From an uncultured Clostridia bacterium (GTDB taxonomy: Bacteria; Bacillota; Clostridia; Peptostreptococcales; Anaerovoracaceae), in NCBI GenBank assembly GCA_937915045.1, contig CALDNM010000247.1, positions 1-32,988 of the forward strand: a stretch of DNA of 32,988 nt. Direction: 5' to 3'. Both the position numbers and the translations under genes were made by a program. The notes beneath the pieces are model-generated. The model ran no database searches and was not told where the DNA came from. It saw nothing but the letters and a program-made list of their open reading frames with translations. Below are positions 14,377 to 22,966 of this stretch, piece after piece. The stretch's first letter is position 1. The number at the start of each line of letters is the position of its first letter.

Positions 14377-14958
14377 ATGACAAATGAAGCAATTATCAGG
14401 CCGGCGGTGCCGGAGGACGCGGAGGCGCTGGTGGAAATATACAGGCCATATGTCCTTGAGACGGCAATCACATTTGAGTACGAGGTACCGTCGGTCGAAG
14501 AGTTCGCCGGCCGCATCCGAGAGACGAAAAAGAAGTATCCATATATAGTAATGGAAGATGACGGTGAGATCATAGGTTACGCGTACGGCGGGAGCTTTGT
14601 CGGGCGAGAGGCTTATGAGTATTCGGCCGAAGCGTCGATCTATATGAGGAAAGATCAGCGCGGCCGCGGTCTTGGAAGAAAACTTTCTGAGGAGCTCGAG
14701 CGCGAATTAAAAGATATGGGCATCATCAACATGAACGTATGCATAGGTTACCCGGACGCCGACGATGAGTATCTGACCGATAACAGCGAGGAGTTCCATA
14801 AGCACATGGGATTTTCATTAGTCGGAGAGTTCCACAAGTGCGGCCGGAAGTTCGGCCGGTGGTACAATATGATATGGATGGAAAAGATGCTAGGGCCGCA
14901 TCCGGATGAACCGGAAGCGCTCAAAAGCCCTGAAGAGGTATATAGAAAAGACAGATAG
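14377..14958 (+). CDS. GNAT N-acetyltransferase, phosphinothricin-acetyltransferase-like
   Basis: A 193-residue cytoplasmic acetyl-CoA-dependent N-acetyltransferase. The N-terminal 'IIRPAVPEDAEALVEIYRPYV' and 'TAITFEYEVPSVEEFAGRI' match the phosphinothricin/methionine-sulfoximine acetyltransferase (pat/bar/MnaT) subfamily. The acetyl-CoA motif is 'MRKDQRGRGLGRKL' around residue 90-103. 'NMNVCIGYPDADDEY' and 'FHKHMGFSLVGEF' follow in the usual order. GGGGGAG precedes the ATG by about 9 nt. It lies between the MITE and the KdpD-like gene, each with its own promoter. The amine substrate is not known; herbicide resistance should not be assumed. Confidence 0.85.
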   Translation: MTNEAIIRPAVPEDAEALVEIYRPYVLETAITFEYEVPSVEEFAGRIRETKKKYPYIVMEDDGEIIGYAYGGSFVGREAYEYSAEASIYMRKDQRGRGLGRKLSEELERELKDMGIINMNVCIGYPDADDEYLTDNSEEFHKHMGFSLVGEFHKCGRKFGRWYNMIWMEKMLGPHPDEPEALKSPEEVYRKDR

Positions 14959-14995
14959 AGGCATATAAATGATATGATCTATCGCTCTGAAAACG

Positions 14996-15004
14996 TGATA
15001 TAAT
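14996..15004 (+). promoter_or_regulatory. Extended -10 promoter of the KdpD-like gene
   Basis: TGATATAAT is followed by CTATCG. A near copy, GATATGATCTATCG, lies 28 bp upstream (14971), so the promoter sits in a short imperfect tandem repeat. Confidence 0.6.
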
Positions 15005-15028
15005 CTATCGTTGACTGGAGGATGCAGC

Positions 15029-16966
15029 ATGAATGAATACAGTGGCGACCCTGAAGAACTGATGAGAGCGATAAACGGTTCTTACGAAGGGGACGCGGCG
15101 AACCGGGGACATCTCAAGATATTTTTCGGCTACGCGCCGGGAGTCGGCAAAACATACGCGATGCTCAAGGCAGGATGTGAGCTGCAGGAGCGCGGCGCGG
15201 ATGTTGTGATAGGATACGTCAAATCGAATGTGAGCCCGACGACGGACGCGCTTATGGAAGATCTTGAATCGGTACCGCCTCTGACAATGACGAGCGATGG
15301 CAAAGTAATGCATGAGATAGATATCGACGCGGTGATCGAGAGAGATCCGCAGGCGGTGCTCGTGTACGACCTCGCGCATACAGACGCGGAGGGTTCAAGG
15401 CACGCGAAAAGGTATCAGGATGTGTACGAGATCCTCAAGGCGGGGATCGATGTTTACACGACTGTCAATGTACAGAATATAGAAAGCCTCAGCGACCTCG
15501 CGGCTTCGATCACGGGAGTTACTGCCGAGAACAGGATCCCGGACAGGATCTTCGACGACGCGGATCAGGTGGAGATAATCGATATCGAGCCTTTGGACCT
15601 GATCGGAAGGAACAAGGACGGAAAGCTCGGCGAAGAAAAACTTGCGGCGCTCAGAGAGATCGCGCTCAGGCGATGCGCGGACAGGATGAACAAGATATCC
15701 GGCAGCGCGCGCGTCAGGAAGAAGCGCAAGTTCTACACCGACGAGCATATATTAGTATGCCTTTCGCCGGCGCCTTCGAATCCGAAGGTGATACGTTCGG
15801 CGGCGAGGATGGCAAAGGCTTTCAACGCGCAGTTCACAGCCATATATGTAGAGCCTCCGGATTACGACAGGTTCGATGACGGTGACAAGAAGAGCATCCG
15901 CCGGAATATGCATCTCGCGGAGCAGCTCGGCGCGAGCCTGGAGACCTCTTACGGCGAGGACCCGGCCTTTCAGATATCCGAATTCGCGAGGCAGTCGGGC
16001 GTTTCCAAGATCGTTCTCGGAAGGACGAACACCAAAAAGAAACTGTTCCGCAGAAAGCCTTCGCTTCCGGAAAAGCTGACGGAATACGCTTCTGATCTGG
16101 AGCTGTATATCATCCCGGTCGAGCACAAGACGCCATATGTAGAGCATAAAAAACACAGCGCCGGCGGAGACGGCGCGGGGAAGTTCTCCGCGAAAAATCT
16201 CTTAGTAATGCTCGGGATGATCGCGGCGTCGACAGCGGCGGGGTACATCTTTTACGCGCTCAAATTCAATGACGCGAATATCATAATGATGTATATAATC
16301 GGCGTGCTCCTCATCGCGGTCGTTACCGCGAGCAGAGCGTACAGTCTGGCGGCATCTCTGCTGAGCGTGCTGGTCTACAACTGGATGTTCACATATCCGA
16401 GATTTTCCTTCAATGTATATGACAAGACATATCCGGTGACATTCATCGTGATGTTCCTCGCGGCATTCATCACAGGGACACTTGCCATAAGGCTGAAACA
16501 AAACGGGGAACAGTCCGCGCGGACCGCTTACAGGACAAAAGCTCTGCTCGACATAGATCAGATGCTCAGGCAGGCCGAAGGCCGGAAGGACATAATCGAC
16601 ATCACCGCGCGTCAGCTCACAAGACTTCTCGGCAAGAATATCGTGTTCTACCCCGTGAAGGATCATGAGCTGCAGGAGCCTGAAGCCTATCCGGCGGAAG
16701 GAAAAACGGTGGGTGAAAACTGCCTCACGGAAAAAGAACGCGCCGCGGCGGCGTGGACTTTCAAAAACAACGAACACGCGGGGGCTACCACGAACACACT
16801 CAGCGACTCGGAATGTTACTACATCGCGTCCAGAGTAATGGACAGGGTGTACGGTGTCGTCGGCATAGACATGGATGGGGAGGATCACATCGATTCGTTC
16901 GAGTACAGCATCCTGATTTCTATGATCGGGGAGTGCGCGCTGGCGCTCGAGGCGTGCGCGGCATGA
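15029..16966 (+). CDS. KdpD-like osmosensor lacking the histidine kinase module
   Basis: A 645-residue membrane protein with the sensor half of KdpD. The N-terminal KdpD domain has Walker A GYAPGVGKT (34-42) and 'GSRHAKRYQDVYEILKAGID'. The usual 'LVDELAH' reads 'LVYDLAH' (Y113-D114), so the Walker B acid is shifted or lost. The USP-like domain (about 240-350) has S-P-A, exactly 20 residues, then FTAIY, close to the SxS-X20-FTAxY signature reported for c-di-AMP-binding KdpD. DUF4118 supplies four helices (about 390-490). A GAF-like region runs to the end. HisKA and HATPase domains, expected in a protein of about 900 residues, are absent, and no kdpE or kdpFABC is nearby. GGAGG lies 7 nt before the ATG; an in-frame TTG at 15011 is rejected. 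Confidence 0.85.
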   Translation: MNEYSGDPEELMRAINGSYEGDAANRGHLKIFFGYAPGVGKTYAMLKAGCELQERGADVVIGYVKSNVSPTTDALMEDLESVPPLTMTSDGKVMHEIDIDAVIERDPQAVLVYDLAHTDAEGSRHAKRYQDVYEILKAGIDVYTTVNVQNIESLSDLAASITGVTAENRIPDRIFDDADQVEIIDIEPLDLIGRNKDGKLGEEKLAALREIALRRCADRMNKISGSARVRKKRKFYTDEHILVCLSPAPSNPKVIRSAARMAKAFNAQFTAIYVEPPDYDRFDDGDKKSIRRNMHLAEQLGASLETSYGEDPAFQISEFARQSGVSKIVLGRTNTKKKLFRRKPSLPEKLTEYASDLELYIIPVEHKTPYVEHKKHSAGGDGAGKFSAKNLLVMLGMIAASTAAGYIFYALKFNDANIIMMYIIGVLLIAVVTASRAYSLAASLLSVLVYNWMFTYPRFSFNVYDKTYPVTFIVMFLAAFITGTLAIRLKQNGEQSARTAYRTKALLDIDQMLRQAEGRKDIIDITARQLTRLLGKNIVFYPVKDHELQEPEAYPAEGKTVGENCLTEKERAAAAWTFKNNEHAGATTNTLSDSECYYIASRVMDRVYGVVGIDMDGEDHIDSFEYSILISMIGECALALEACAA

Positions 16967-17003
16967 TGAAGAGTTGTTCAACTAAGACGTTAAATTATAT
17001 TGT

Positions 17004-17032
17004 TTGACTTGATTTACATGATGTGGTACTTT
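17004..17032 (+). promoter_or_regulatory. Promoter of panB with leader hairpin
   Basis: TTGACT (17004-17009) and TACTTT (17027-17032) are 17 bp apart, with a TGG extension before the -10. The predicted leader opens with a CACGGC/GCCGTG hairpin (17046-17062). Confidence 0.6.
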
Positions 17033-17105
17033 TTAATCAAAGAGACACGGCCGGGAGCCGTGAAAAATGCGCAAAAGGCCATTAAAAGACCGGAAGGAGA
17101 AGGTT

Positions 17106-17969
17106 ATGAACAAAAGAAAATCTATTCCTAATTTCATTCAGATGATGGAAGACGGAGAGAAAGTCACATGGATCACAGGTTATGATTACCTGACCGCAAA
17201 GTATGAAGAGAGAGCGGGACTCGACATGATACTCGTTGGAGATTCTCTCGGTATGGTCCAGCTTGGATATGAGACAACATTCCCGGTTACTATGGACGAA
17301 TGCATCGAGCACTGTTCAGCAGTAAGAAGGGGAGCTCCAAATACATTCGTAGTCGGCGATATGCCTTATATGTCATATCAGATCTCGGATGAGGAAGCTA
17401 TCGAGAATGCCGGCAGATTCATCAAAGAGTCTGACTGCGACTGCGTAAAACTCGAAGGCGGCACACCGCTTATCGTAGAGAGAATGAAAGCTATCACAGG
17501 CGCGGGCGTCGCGGCTATGGGACATATCGGTCTTACACCACAGTTCGCCGGACAGATCGGCGGCTACAAGGCTCAGGGCAAGAGCGCGGCTGCAGTAAAG
17601 GCTCTGGTCGAGCAGGCTAAGGCACTCGAAGCAGCGGGAGCATGGGCTATCCTCGTCGAGGGTGTTCCTACAGTCACAGGCAAGGCTATCAAGAGCGTCT
17701 GCAAGTGCCCGGTATACGGCATCGGAGCAGGCTCACAGACAGACGGTCAGCTCATCATCTATGCTGACATGGCTGGATTCTATGATGACTTCACACCTAA
17801 GTTCGTAAAGAAATACGCGAACGTCGGCGAAGTCCTTCAGAACGCGTTTGCTGAGTATGTAAAGGACGTCAAAGAGAAGAAGTTCCCTGAGGACGCTGTA
17901 CACGCTTACAAGATCGATCCTGAAGAAGAAGCTAAGGTCGAAAAGATGATCGAAGATATGAAAAAATAA
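17106..17969 (+). CDS. panB: 3-methyl-2-oxobutanoate hydroxymethyltransferase (ketopantoate hydroxymethyltransferase)
   Basis: Transfers a hydroxymethyl group from 5,10-methylene-THF to 2-oxoisovalerate, the first committed step of pantothenate and CoA synthesis. The 287-residue protein has the PanB signatures in order: 'VGDSLGMVQLGYETTFPVTM' (metal and substrate site), 'VVGDMPYMSY', 'VKLEGG', 'MGHIGLTPQ', catalytic 'LVEGVP', and 'YGIGAGSQTDGQ'. It is slightly longer than E. coli PanB (264). I start at ATG 17106 because AAGGAGAAGG precedes it; an upstream in-frame start near 17067 has none. No panC, panD or branched-chain genes lie beside it, and a strong terminator follows, so it is a single-gene unit. 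Confidence 0.88.
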   Translation: MNKRKSIPNFIQMMEDGEKVTWITGYDYLTAKYEERAGLDMILVGDSLGMVQLGYETTFPVTMDECIEHCSAVRRGAPNTFVVGDMPYMSYQISDEEAIENAGRFIKESDCDCVKLEGGTPLIVERMKAITGAGVAAMGHIGLTPQFAGQIGGYKAQGKSAAAVKALVEQAKALEAAGAWAILVEGVPTVTGKAIKSVCKCPVYGIGAGSQTDGQLIIYADMAGFYDDFTPKFVKKYANVGEVLQNAFAEYVKDVKEKKFPEDAVHAYKIDPEEEAKVEKMIEDMKK

Positions 17970-18003
17970 TCCTTCTCAAAATAATGGATAATACAAAACC
18001 CTA

Positions 18004-18045
18004 AAAATATTCGGAGAGCCCAAAAGCTCTCCGAATATTTTGATT
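18004..18045 (+). terminator. Strong terminator after panB
   Basis: A perfect 16-bp stem (18004-18019 with 18026-18041) encloses a CCAAAA loop. The stem end is AT-rich, so it could work in both directions. Confidence 0.9.
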
Positions 18046-18067
18046 TTATTCAATTATGCTGTATAAT
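18040..18067 (+). promoter_or_regulatory. Promoter of the pilin operon
   Basis: TTGATT (18040-18045), overlapping the end of the panB terminator, and TATAAT (18062-18067) are 16 bp apart, about 37 bp before the pilin ATG. Confidence 0.6.
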
Positions 18068-18103
18068 AATAGAGTGAAATGATTTTTATAGAGGTTTGGG
18101 GTC

Positions 18104-20905
18104 ATGAGAAAAAATTTAGGGAAAAACAATCGCAAAGGATTCACACTCATAGAACTCATCGTAGTTCTCGTTATCCTCGGGATCATCGCGGGCATCGCTG
18201 TCCCGAATATCATAGCTTATAAAATCAAAGCAGACCAGAGGGCCCGCACCGATATGGCGCAGACCATATTTTACGCTGCGCAGAATGCTCTGACGGACAA
18301 GATCTCAGCGGAAGGAAAAGCCTCGTTCAGAACGGATTACGGCAAGGGCGACGGCGCGGCGGATCTGTCCAAAGTCACTCCGTCCATGGATACGAACAGC
18401 AATAATATAGTATATATAGAAACTAAAAAATCGGACGCTAAGAGTACGAAGGAGGCCAGCACTATATACAAGCTGATGGACAGCTATCTGACCGACTCCG
18501 ATATCCTCGACGGGACCGTTCTTATCGAATACAACAAGACCAGCGGAAAGGTCCTTTCTGTGTTCTACAGCGAGGTCGATTCAGGCATAGCTTATTCCGG
18601 GCAGTCGGCTTCTGTGATCTCGTCTGACAACGGCACATACAACGCCGATCTTCGTTCCAATAAGAATTTAAAAGACGGGACTATGGGTTATTACACAGTT
18701 GGCAAGACGGTTTCCGAAAATACGGGATTGCCGGATATCGATGAGTCGCAGCTCGTCGATCATACGAGTTATACAGGTACGACAGGTTCGGGCGCGGCAG
18801 GATACAATATCAACGGCGGCCAGAATTACGGCCTGCTGACAGCGGAATTCAAACTGCCGGACAACTGGGCGGCATATATATATAAACTGAAGCTCACGAC
18901 TCAGGGCGGCAGTGTCACACTTCAGATAGGCGGTGACACGAAGGACGCGGACGCGGACTATAAGCTGGATTCTATTGCTTCGCTCTCAGGGAAGACACTG
19001 ACTGACGCGATAGGGATCTCGGATAATTATGGCGCTTATGTCGACAGCAGCGCGAATGGCGACATCCTGACAGTCGTGCTCGACTCGGCGAATACCCAGT
19101 ACAGTATCCTGAACAATAATTACAGCGGTCTCTGCGCGAGCGGCGACAAGCAGATCTCGGCGTCGATGACAGTCTCTATCGGCAGTCAAAGTGTGTCGAG
19201 CAGCACGCCGGTGGACGATAAAGTCTACACGTATTTCGGAGGGCAGACGACATCGGGAAGCAGGACGACTTACAATATCGCAAGCGTGAGACATCTCAAA
19301 AATGTACAGAGCACTTCCGCGGACAAGACAGCGGCATACAGTCAGACCCAGGATATTTACTGCAGGAATTATGACAACACGGTCCTTCTGTTCAACCCGA
19401 TCGGACATACGGCGGCGCAGACAGCGAACGAACCGAATCCGTTCAGCGGGACATACGACGGGCAATATTACAGCATCTACGACCTTACGGAGAATTCCGC
19501 GGACGCGGGGCTTTTCGCGAAGAATACAGGGACGATCAAGGGCGTGAAGCTCGACTATCAGGACGCGTATATGCAGACCTACGGCACATCGGAAAACAGC
19601 AAGGGCAGCACGGACTGCTTCATCAACGGCACGAGTCTCTGCACGGGCGGCATCTGTTCACAGAATTATGGTACGGTCGAGAACTGCTCGCTGATGAGCG
19701 GCAGAGTTCAGACGACGGCTGACGTGGCCGGCAGTGTGAGCGAGGACGGTTTCGTGGGTTCGATCACCGGTATCGTCGGCGGCATCACCGGAGTGAATAT
19801 GTCGACTTCGGATACAGACCGCGGTGTGGTGAAGAACTGTTACAACGGCGCGTACGTTTTCGGGCGTACTGACAGCAGGAATTTTGCCGGCGGCATATGC
19901 GGGGTGAATTACGCGGATGTGATGTACTGTGAGAATGGTACTTGCAGGAGCGGATCGGCTTCCCTTTCAGGAACACCGGCTTTCGGAGCAAATAAAAACG
20001 GAAGATATGATTATGGGAGCGGTACGGAGAACAACGCTGTGACTGTGAGCGCTATCGGAGCGGGAGGTATCACGGGACGTACCGCGACGAACGAGATGAT
20101 AATCAGGAACGGCACGAAGATCATAACTAATGTTTTCGGAAGTGACGCGGCAGAAGCGTTCCGCTACAAAGGCGGGGTCGTAAAGTACTGCGTGAACGCG
20201 GCGAAGATCGTCAGCGAAGATCCGGAAGGCCAGAGCGAAGCGTACACCGGCGGGATAACGGGACAGCTCGACGGCTGCAACGATACGGCCGCGGACTCAG
20301 CGACAGTGATCTACTGCTATAACGCGGGGAATATCAGTATGACCGGCAGATCCGGGAAGACGTCCATGGCGTCGGGGATCGTAGGAGCTACGACAAGAGC
20401 GAACTCGTTCAAGGCTAACGGCAGCGATGTGACGAACTCGACGGTGCAGGTCAGATTTTCATATAACACCGGGAAAGTCGAGTCTATAGGGACAGGCGGA
20501 CCGAGCGAAAAAATGAGAGCAGGCGGTATCACGGCCTGGTTCGGATTCGGCACGATAAGCAATTGCTACAGTGTCGGGGATGTCGTATGGACCGGCAATG
20601 GAAACGCGAACAAGACATTTGGCGGCGCGTTCGGTGGCGGCAATGAAGCCGCGTTCGCTGTCATAAAGAACTGCTGCGCGCTCACGGGTTCTGAGAATCC
20701 GAACGGAGGCAATGATCTTTCGAACAGTGCTCAGGTATCGTATCTTTCGAAGAGCGCGATGAAGACTAAGGCGTTTTCCGATGGCGGCGAGGAGCTTGAA
20801 TCGGGAGGAACTGTCGGCGCGTTCGATTATCCGTATCCGCATATAAATGTGAACAACAGCATCTGTTCTATGGGAAGCGATTTCCACAGGACTCCTTGGG
20901 AATAG
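18104..20905 (+). CDS. Giant type IV prepilin with GLUG-type repeats (probable pilus adhesin)
   Basis: A 933-residue secreted protein with a class III-type signal: basic leader, cleavage after G12 in 'NRKG|FTLIELIVVLVILG', and Glu at position +5 of the mature protein. The hydrophobic alpha-1 helix would anchor it in a pilus. Residues about 40-240 resemble a pilin head. From about 480 onward come at least seven GLUG-like units such as 'GGITGVN', 'FAGGICGVNYADVMYC', 'GGITGR', 'YTGGITGQLDG' and 'AGGITAWFGFGTISNCYSVG', a beta-helix repeat found in adhesins. Normal pilins have 130-200 residues, so this one is several times longer. It heads a four-pilin operon and may form the pilus tip or a surface adhesin. 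GAGG lies 9 nt before the ATG. No sortase motif is seen. Confidence 0.85.
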   Translation: MRKNLGKNNRKGFTLIELIVVLVILGIIAGIAVPNIIAYKIKADQRARTDMAQTIFYAAQNALTDKISAEGKASFRTDYGKGDGAADLSKVTPSMDTNSNNIVYIETKKSDAKSTKEASTIYKLMDSYLTDSDILDGTVLIEYNKTSGKVLSVFYSEVDSGIAYSGQSASVISSDNGTYNADLRSNKNLKDGTMGYYTVGKTVSENTGLPDIDESQLVDHTSYTGTTGSGAAGYNINGGQNYGLLTAEFKLPDNWAAYIYKLKLTTQGGSVTLQIGGDTKDADADYKLDSIASLSGKTLTDAIGISDNYGAYVDSSANGDILTVVLDSANTQYSILNNNYSGLCASGDKQISASMTVSIGSQSVSSSTPVDDKVYTYFGGQTTSGSRTTYNIASVRHLKNVQSTSADKTAAYSQTQDIYCRNYDNTVLLFNPIGHTAAQTANEPNPFSGTYDGQYYSIYDLTENSADAGLFAKNTGTIKGVKLDYQDAYMQTYGTSENSKGSTDCFINGTSLCTGGICSQNYGTVENCSLMSGRVQTTADVAGSVSEDGFVGSITGIVGGITGVNMSTSDTDRGVVKNCYNGAYVFGRTDSRNFAGGICGVNYADVMYCENGTCRSGSASLSGTPAFGANKNGRYDYGSGTENNAVTVSAIGAGGITGRTATNEMIIRNGTKIITNVFGSDAAEAFRYKGGVVKYCVNAAKIVSEDPEGQSEAYTGGITGQLDGCNDTAADSATVIYCYNAGNISMTGRSGKTSMASGIVGATTRANSFKANGSDVTNSTVQVRFSYNTGKVESIGTGGPSEKMRAGGITAWFGFGTISNCYSVGDVVWTGNGNANKTFGGAFGGGNEAAFAVIKNCCALTGSENPNGGNDLSNSAQVSYLSKSAMKTKAFSDGGEELESGGTVGAFDYPYPHINVNNSICSMGSDFHRTPWE

Positions 20906-20917
20906 AAGGATCTCTAT

Positions 20918-21496
20918 ATGCTTAAAAGGATCAGGAACAACAAAAGCGGTCAGGCGATCGTCATAGTAATGGTAGTCGCGGTCATTCTTCTCGCGATAGG
21001 CGGAACGGTCATGGTATTCGCTTCGAACAATTCGAACAACGCGTCGAAGCAGTACAGCGGGAAGAAGGCTTATTACGCGGCGAAGTCGGCGATAAATGTC
21101 ATCGACAGTTCGCTGCAGAAGAAGGACGCGGCGCCCGCGAATTCACTTGGCACGCAGGTGCTGAATGACGCGATCGGAAATGCCGGAAGCGACGGCAAAA
21201 CTTCGGGTACGCTCAGCGCGGCTGTCACACTTCCGTCGAACAGCGCGGTGGGAAGCGAATATTCGATCACCGGGACAACGCTGAGTTACAGCGGTACGGT
21301 ATCCGATGAGGGGAACCAGCTGCACATTGTCATGGATGAAGTGAAGGTGAAGCTCACGGGGCATTATGGCGAAGATCATAAATATACTGTGACTTCGAAA
21401 TATCAGTACAACGGTTATGTGACCGCAAGCGGAAGCGCGATCACGGCTTACAATAATCAGACAGACGGATGGACACAGGAGGGGACAGAGCAATGA
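20918..21496 (+). CDS. PilX/GspK-like minor prepilin lacking Glu5
   Basis: A 192-residue pseudopilin. After a basic leader the likely cleavage is 'NKSG|QAIVIVMVVAVILL', with no Glu at mature position 5, as is usual for PilX/GspK-type tip pseudopilins. 'KKAYYAAKSAINV' right after the hydrophobic helix is typical of PilX. The rest is a Ser/Thr/Gly-rich beta domain. A GAAGGA site lies 7 nt before the ATG, 12 bp after the giant pilin stop. Its stop overlaps the next start (ATGA at 21493-21496), showing translational coupling. It probably helps prime pilus assembly or caps the tip with the neighbouring pilins. Confidence 0.8.
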   Translation: MLKRIRNNKSGQAIVIVMVVAVILLAIGGTVMVFASNNSNNASKQYSGKKAYYAAKSAINVIDSSLQKKDAAPANSLGTQVLNDAIGNAGSDGKTSGTLSAAVTLPSNSAVGSEYSITGTTLSYSGTVSDEGNQLHIVMDEVKVKLTGHYGEDHKYTVTSKYQYNGYVTASGSAITAYNNQTDGWTQEGTEQ

Positions 21497-21795
21497 GGAA
21501 ACGCGTGAACAGAAAAAGAGGCGCGATACTCGTCGAGACGATCGTAGCGTTCGTCATACTTCTGGTCGTCCTGATCGGTGTGACGGCGCTCATCATGACG
21601 TCTATAAACATGAACCGGAAAGCGGCGGATACGAGTGAAAGTATGGAGACCGCGATCACAAGTATAGAGAACGGTCAGCTCGAAAGCGCGGGCACCGGCA
21701 CGATGACGGTTCGGATAAACGGATCGTCCGCGGCGGTGGACATCCCCGTGAACGTCGGGACGGCCGGAGATTTTGTGTACTTCAAGGTCCAGTAA
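21493..21795 (+). CDS. PilV/GspI-like minor prepilin
   Basis: A 100-residue prepilin with cleavage predicted in 'NRKRG|AILVETIVAFVILL' and Glu at mature position 5. The hydrophobic helix is followed by 'INMNRKAADTSESMETAITSIENGQLES', as in PilV/GspI, and a short beta-rich end. It starts in the ATGA overlap with the previous gene and is preceded by AGGAGGGG. A longer in-frame version from 21469 is not supported. It is unusually short for a minor pilin. Confidence 0.78.
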   Translation: MRKRVNRKRGAILVETIVAFVILLVVLIGVTALIMTSINMNRKAADTSESMETAITSIENGQLESAGTGTMTVRINGSSAAVDIPVNVGTAGDFVYFKVQ

Positions 21796-21826
21796 AGGCA
21801 GGCAGAAGTCAGATAGAGGAAGAGAA

Positions 21827-22801
21827 ATGAAAAAGACAGCATCACTCAGATCGAATAAGAAGGGGTTCACTCTTGTAGAACTCATAGTCGGACTGGCGAT
21901 ACTCGGCATCGTGATAGCGGTGGCGATGTCTCTTATTTCGCCTATCTCGAACGACTATTCATCGTCGTCGGAGAAGTCAGCGGCGCAGTCGATCGCGACT
22001 TCGATAGTGAATGAGATCAAGCAGAAGACGAACAACTCGACAGCCCTCGCGGCGAAGGACAGCTCGACGGTCTCTTACACGACATCGGGAGAAACGAAGG
22101 AGATCACCGCGAGCGGCGGATATTTATATATCGACGGCAGCAAACCTTACTCGGATGATTTTTATAAAAACGACACGATCACGATGGACGTCAGCGCGAA
22201 TTCGGAAACAGCGAACACGGTCGATGTGACTCTGACTGTCCTCGGACAGTCCGGCAAGAGCCTCTATAAGACTACGTGTACGCTGCAGCCTACGCTCGTG
22301 GCGAACAAGAGCACGGACACAGATCCGGGCACGGGGGATCAGACTGACGCGGATAAGACTCTCAAAGAATACAATATCACTGCGCAGTCATGGGACGAAC
22401 TGATCGCGTCGATAAAAGCTGATTCAAATTATGGCCGGAATCTGAAAAGGGGGACGGTATATTATGATATTGAAAACGGGCAGAAGGTCTATGGAGTGAT
22501 CGGATGGGGACCGTATATGCCTCAGTGGTATGCGAAAAAGAATCCTACAATAACAGATTACTTTAGTGATACGGCGGTAGGAGGCACATCTTCTTTGATC
22601 ATAAAAATCACAAGTCTTACATTTATTTCTTCGGACGACCAGTGGAAAGGATACGGAAATGACCGAATCATATGGAAGAGCGGATTGCCGAAATACGGAA
22701 ACATATGGGCGGTCAACGGTTCCCTTTACTGCTGGATCAGTGCTTTGTCGAACGTAAATGAGACTGATCCGACAACAGGGAACTGGATCCAAATGAAATG
22801 A
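21827..22801 (+). CDS. PilW/GspJ-like prepilin
   Basis: A 324-residue prepilin with leader cleavage predicted in 'NKKG|FTLVELIVGLAILG' and Glu at +5. 'SAAQSIATSIVNEIKQKTN' continues the alpha-1 helix. The head has two parts: a Thr/Ser-rich beta region to about 190, then a C-terminal domain rich in aromatic residues ('GWGPYMPQWYAKKN', 'WISALSNVNETDPTTGNW'). The ATG follows AGAGGAAG; the upstream in-frame ATG at 21773 lies inside the preceding gene and lacks a site. It is the last gene of the operon, before a terminator. The pilus ATPase, platform protein and prepilin peptidase are not in this window. Confidence 0.8.
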   Translation: MKKTASLRSNKKGFTLVELIVGLAILGIVIAVAMSLISPISNDYSSSSEKSAAQSIATSIVNEIKQKTNNSTALAAKDSSTVSYTTSGETKEITASGGYLYIDGSKPYSDDFYKNDTITMDVSANSETANTVDVTLTVLGQSGKSLYKTTCTLQPTLVANKSTDTDPGTGDQTDADKTLKEYNITAQSWDELIASIKADSNYGRNLKRGTVYYDIENGQKVYGVIGWGPYMPQWYAKKNPTITDYFSDTAVGGTSSLIIKITSLTFISSDDQWKGYGNDRIIWKSGLPKYGNIWAVNGSLYCWISALSNVNETDPTTGNWIQMK

Positions 22802-22838
22802 TACGCAGCGCGTATCTGACACTGTACTCACAGAATTT

Positions 22839-22898
22839 AACAACCCCTATTAGATGTAAAAATTATTTTTATCAACTAGTAGGGATTGTTTATTTTTT
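22839..22898 (+). terminator. Terminator after the pilin operon
   Basis: AACAACCCCTATTAG (22839-22853) pairs over 15 positions, with two G-U pairs, with CTAGTAGGGATTGTT (22876-22890). The loop is 22 nt long and a TATTTTTT run follows. Confidence 0.7.
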
Positions 22899-22915
22899 AT
22901 AAAAAATTGACGCGT

Positions 22916-22921
22916 TATAAT
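22916..22921 (+). promoter_or_regulatory. -10 box of the MMPL operon
   Basis: A perfect TATAAT lies 45 bp before the ATG. TTGACG at 22907 is too close to serve as its -35, and the -35 position is just a T-run, so recognition may need a regulator. Confidence 0.45.
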
Positions 22922-22966
22922 CTCCTTTAGAGAGTTGAGTTGTTTAAAGGAGAGATCATTTATAAT

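Noticed and set aside
16202..16981. 259-codon minus-strand frame opposite the KdpD gene
   Set aside because: It is a shadow of a well-supported gene: Arg/His-rich composition, no family motif and no ribosome binding site.
16967..17060. Missing kinase domain of KdpD continuing in another frame
   Set aside because: No HisKA or HATPase motif is found in any frame after 16966; the DNA is AT-rich intergenic sequence leading to the panB promoter.
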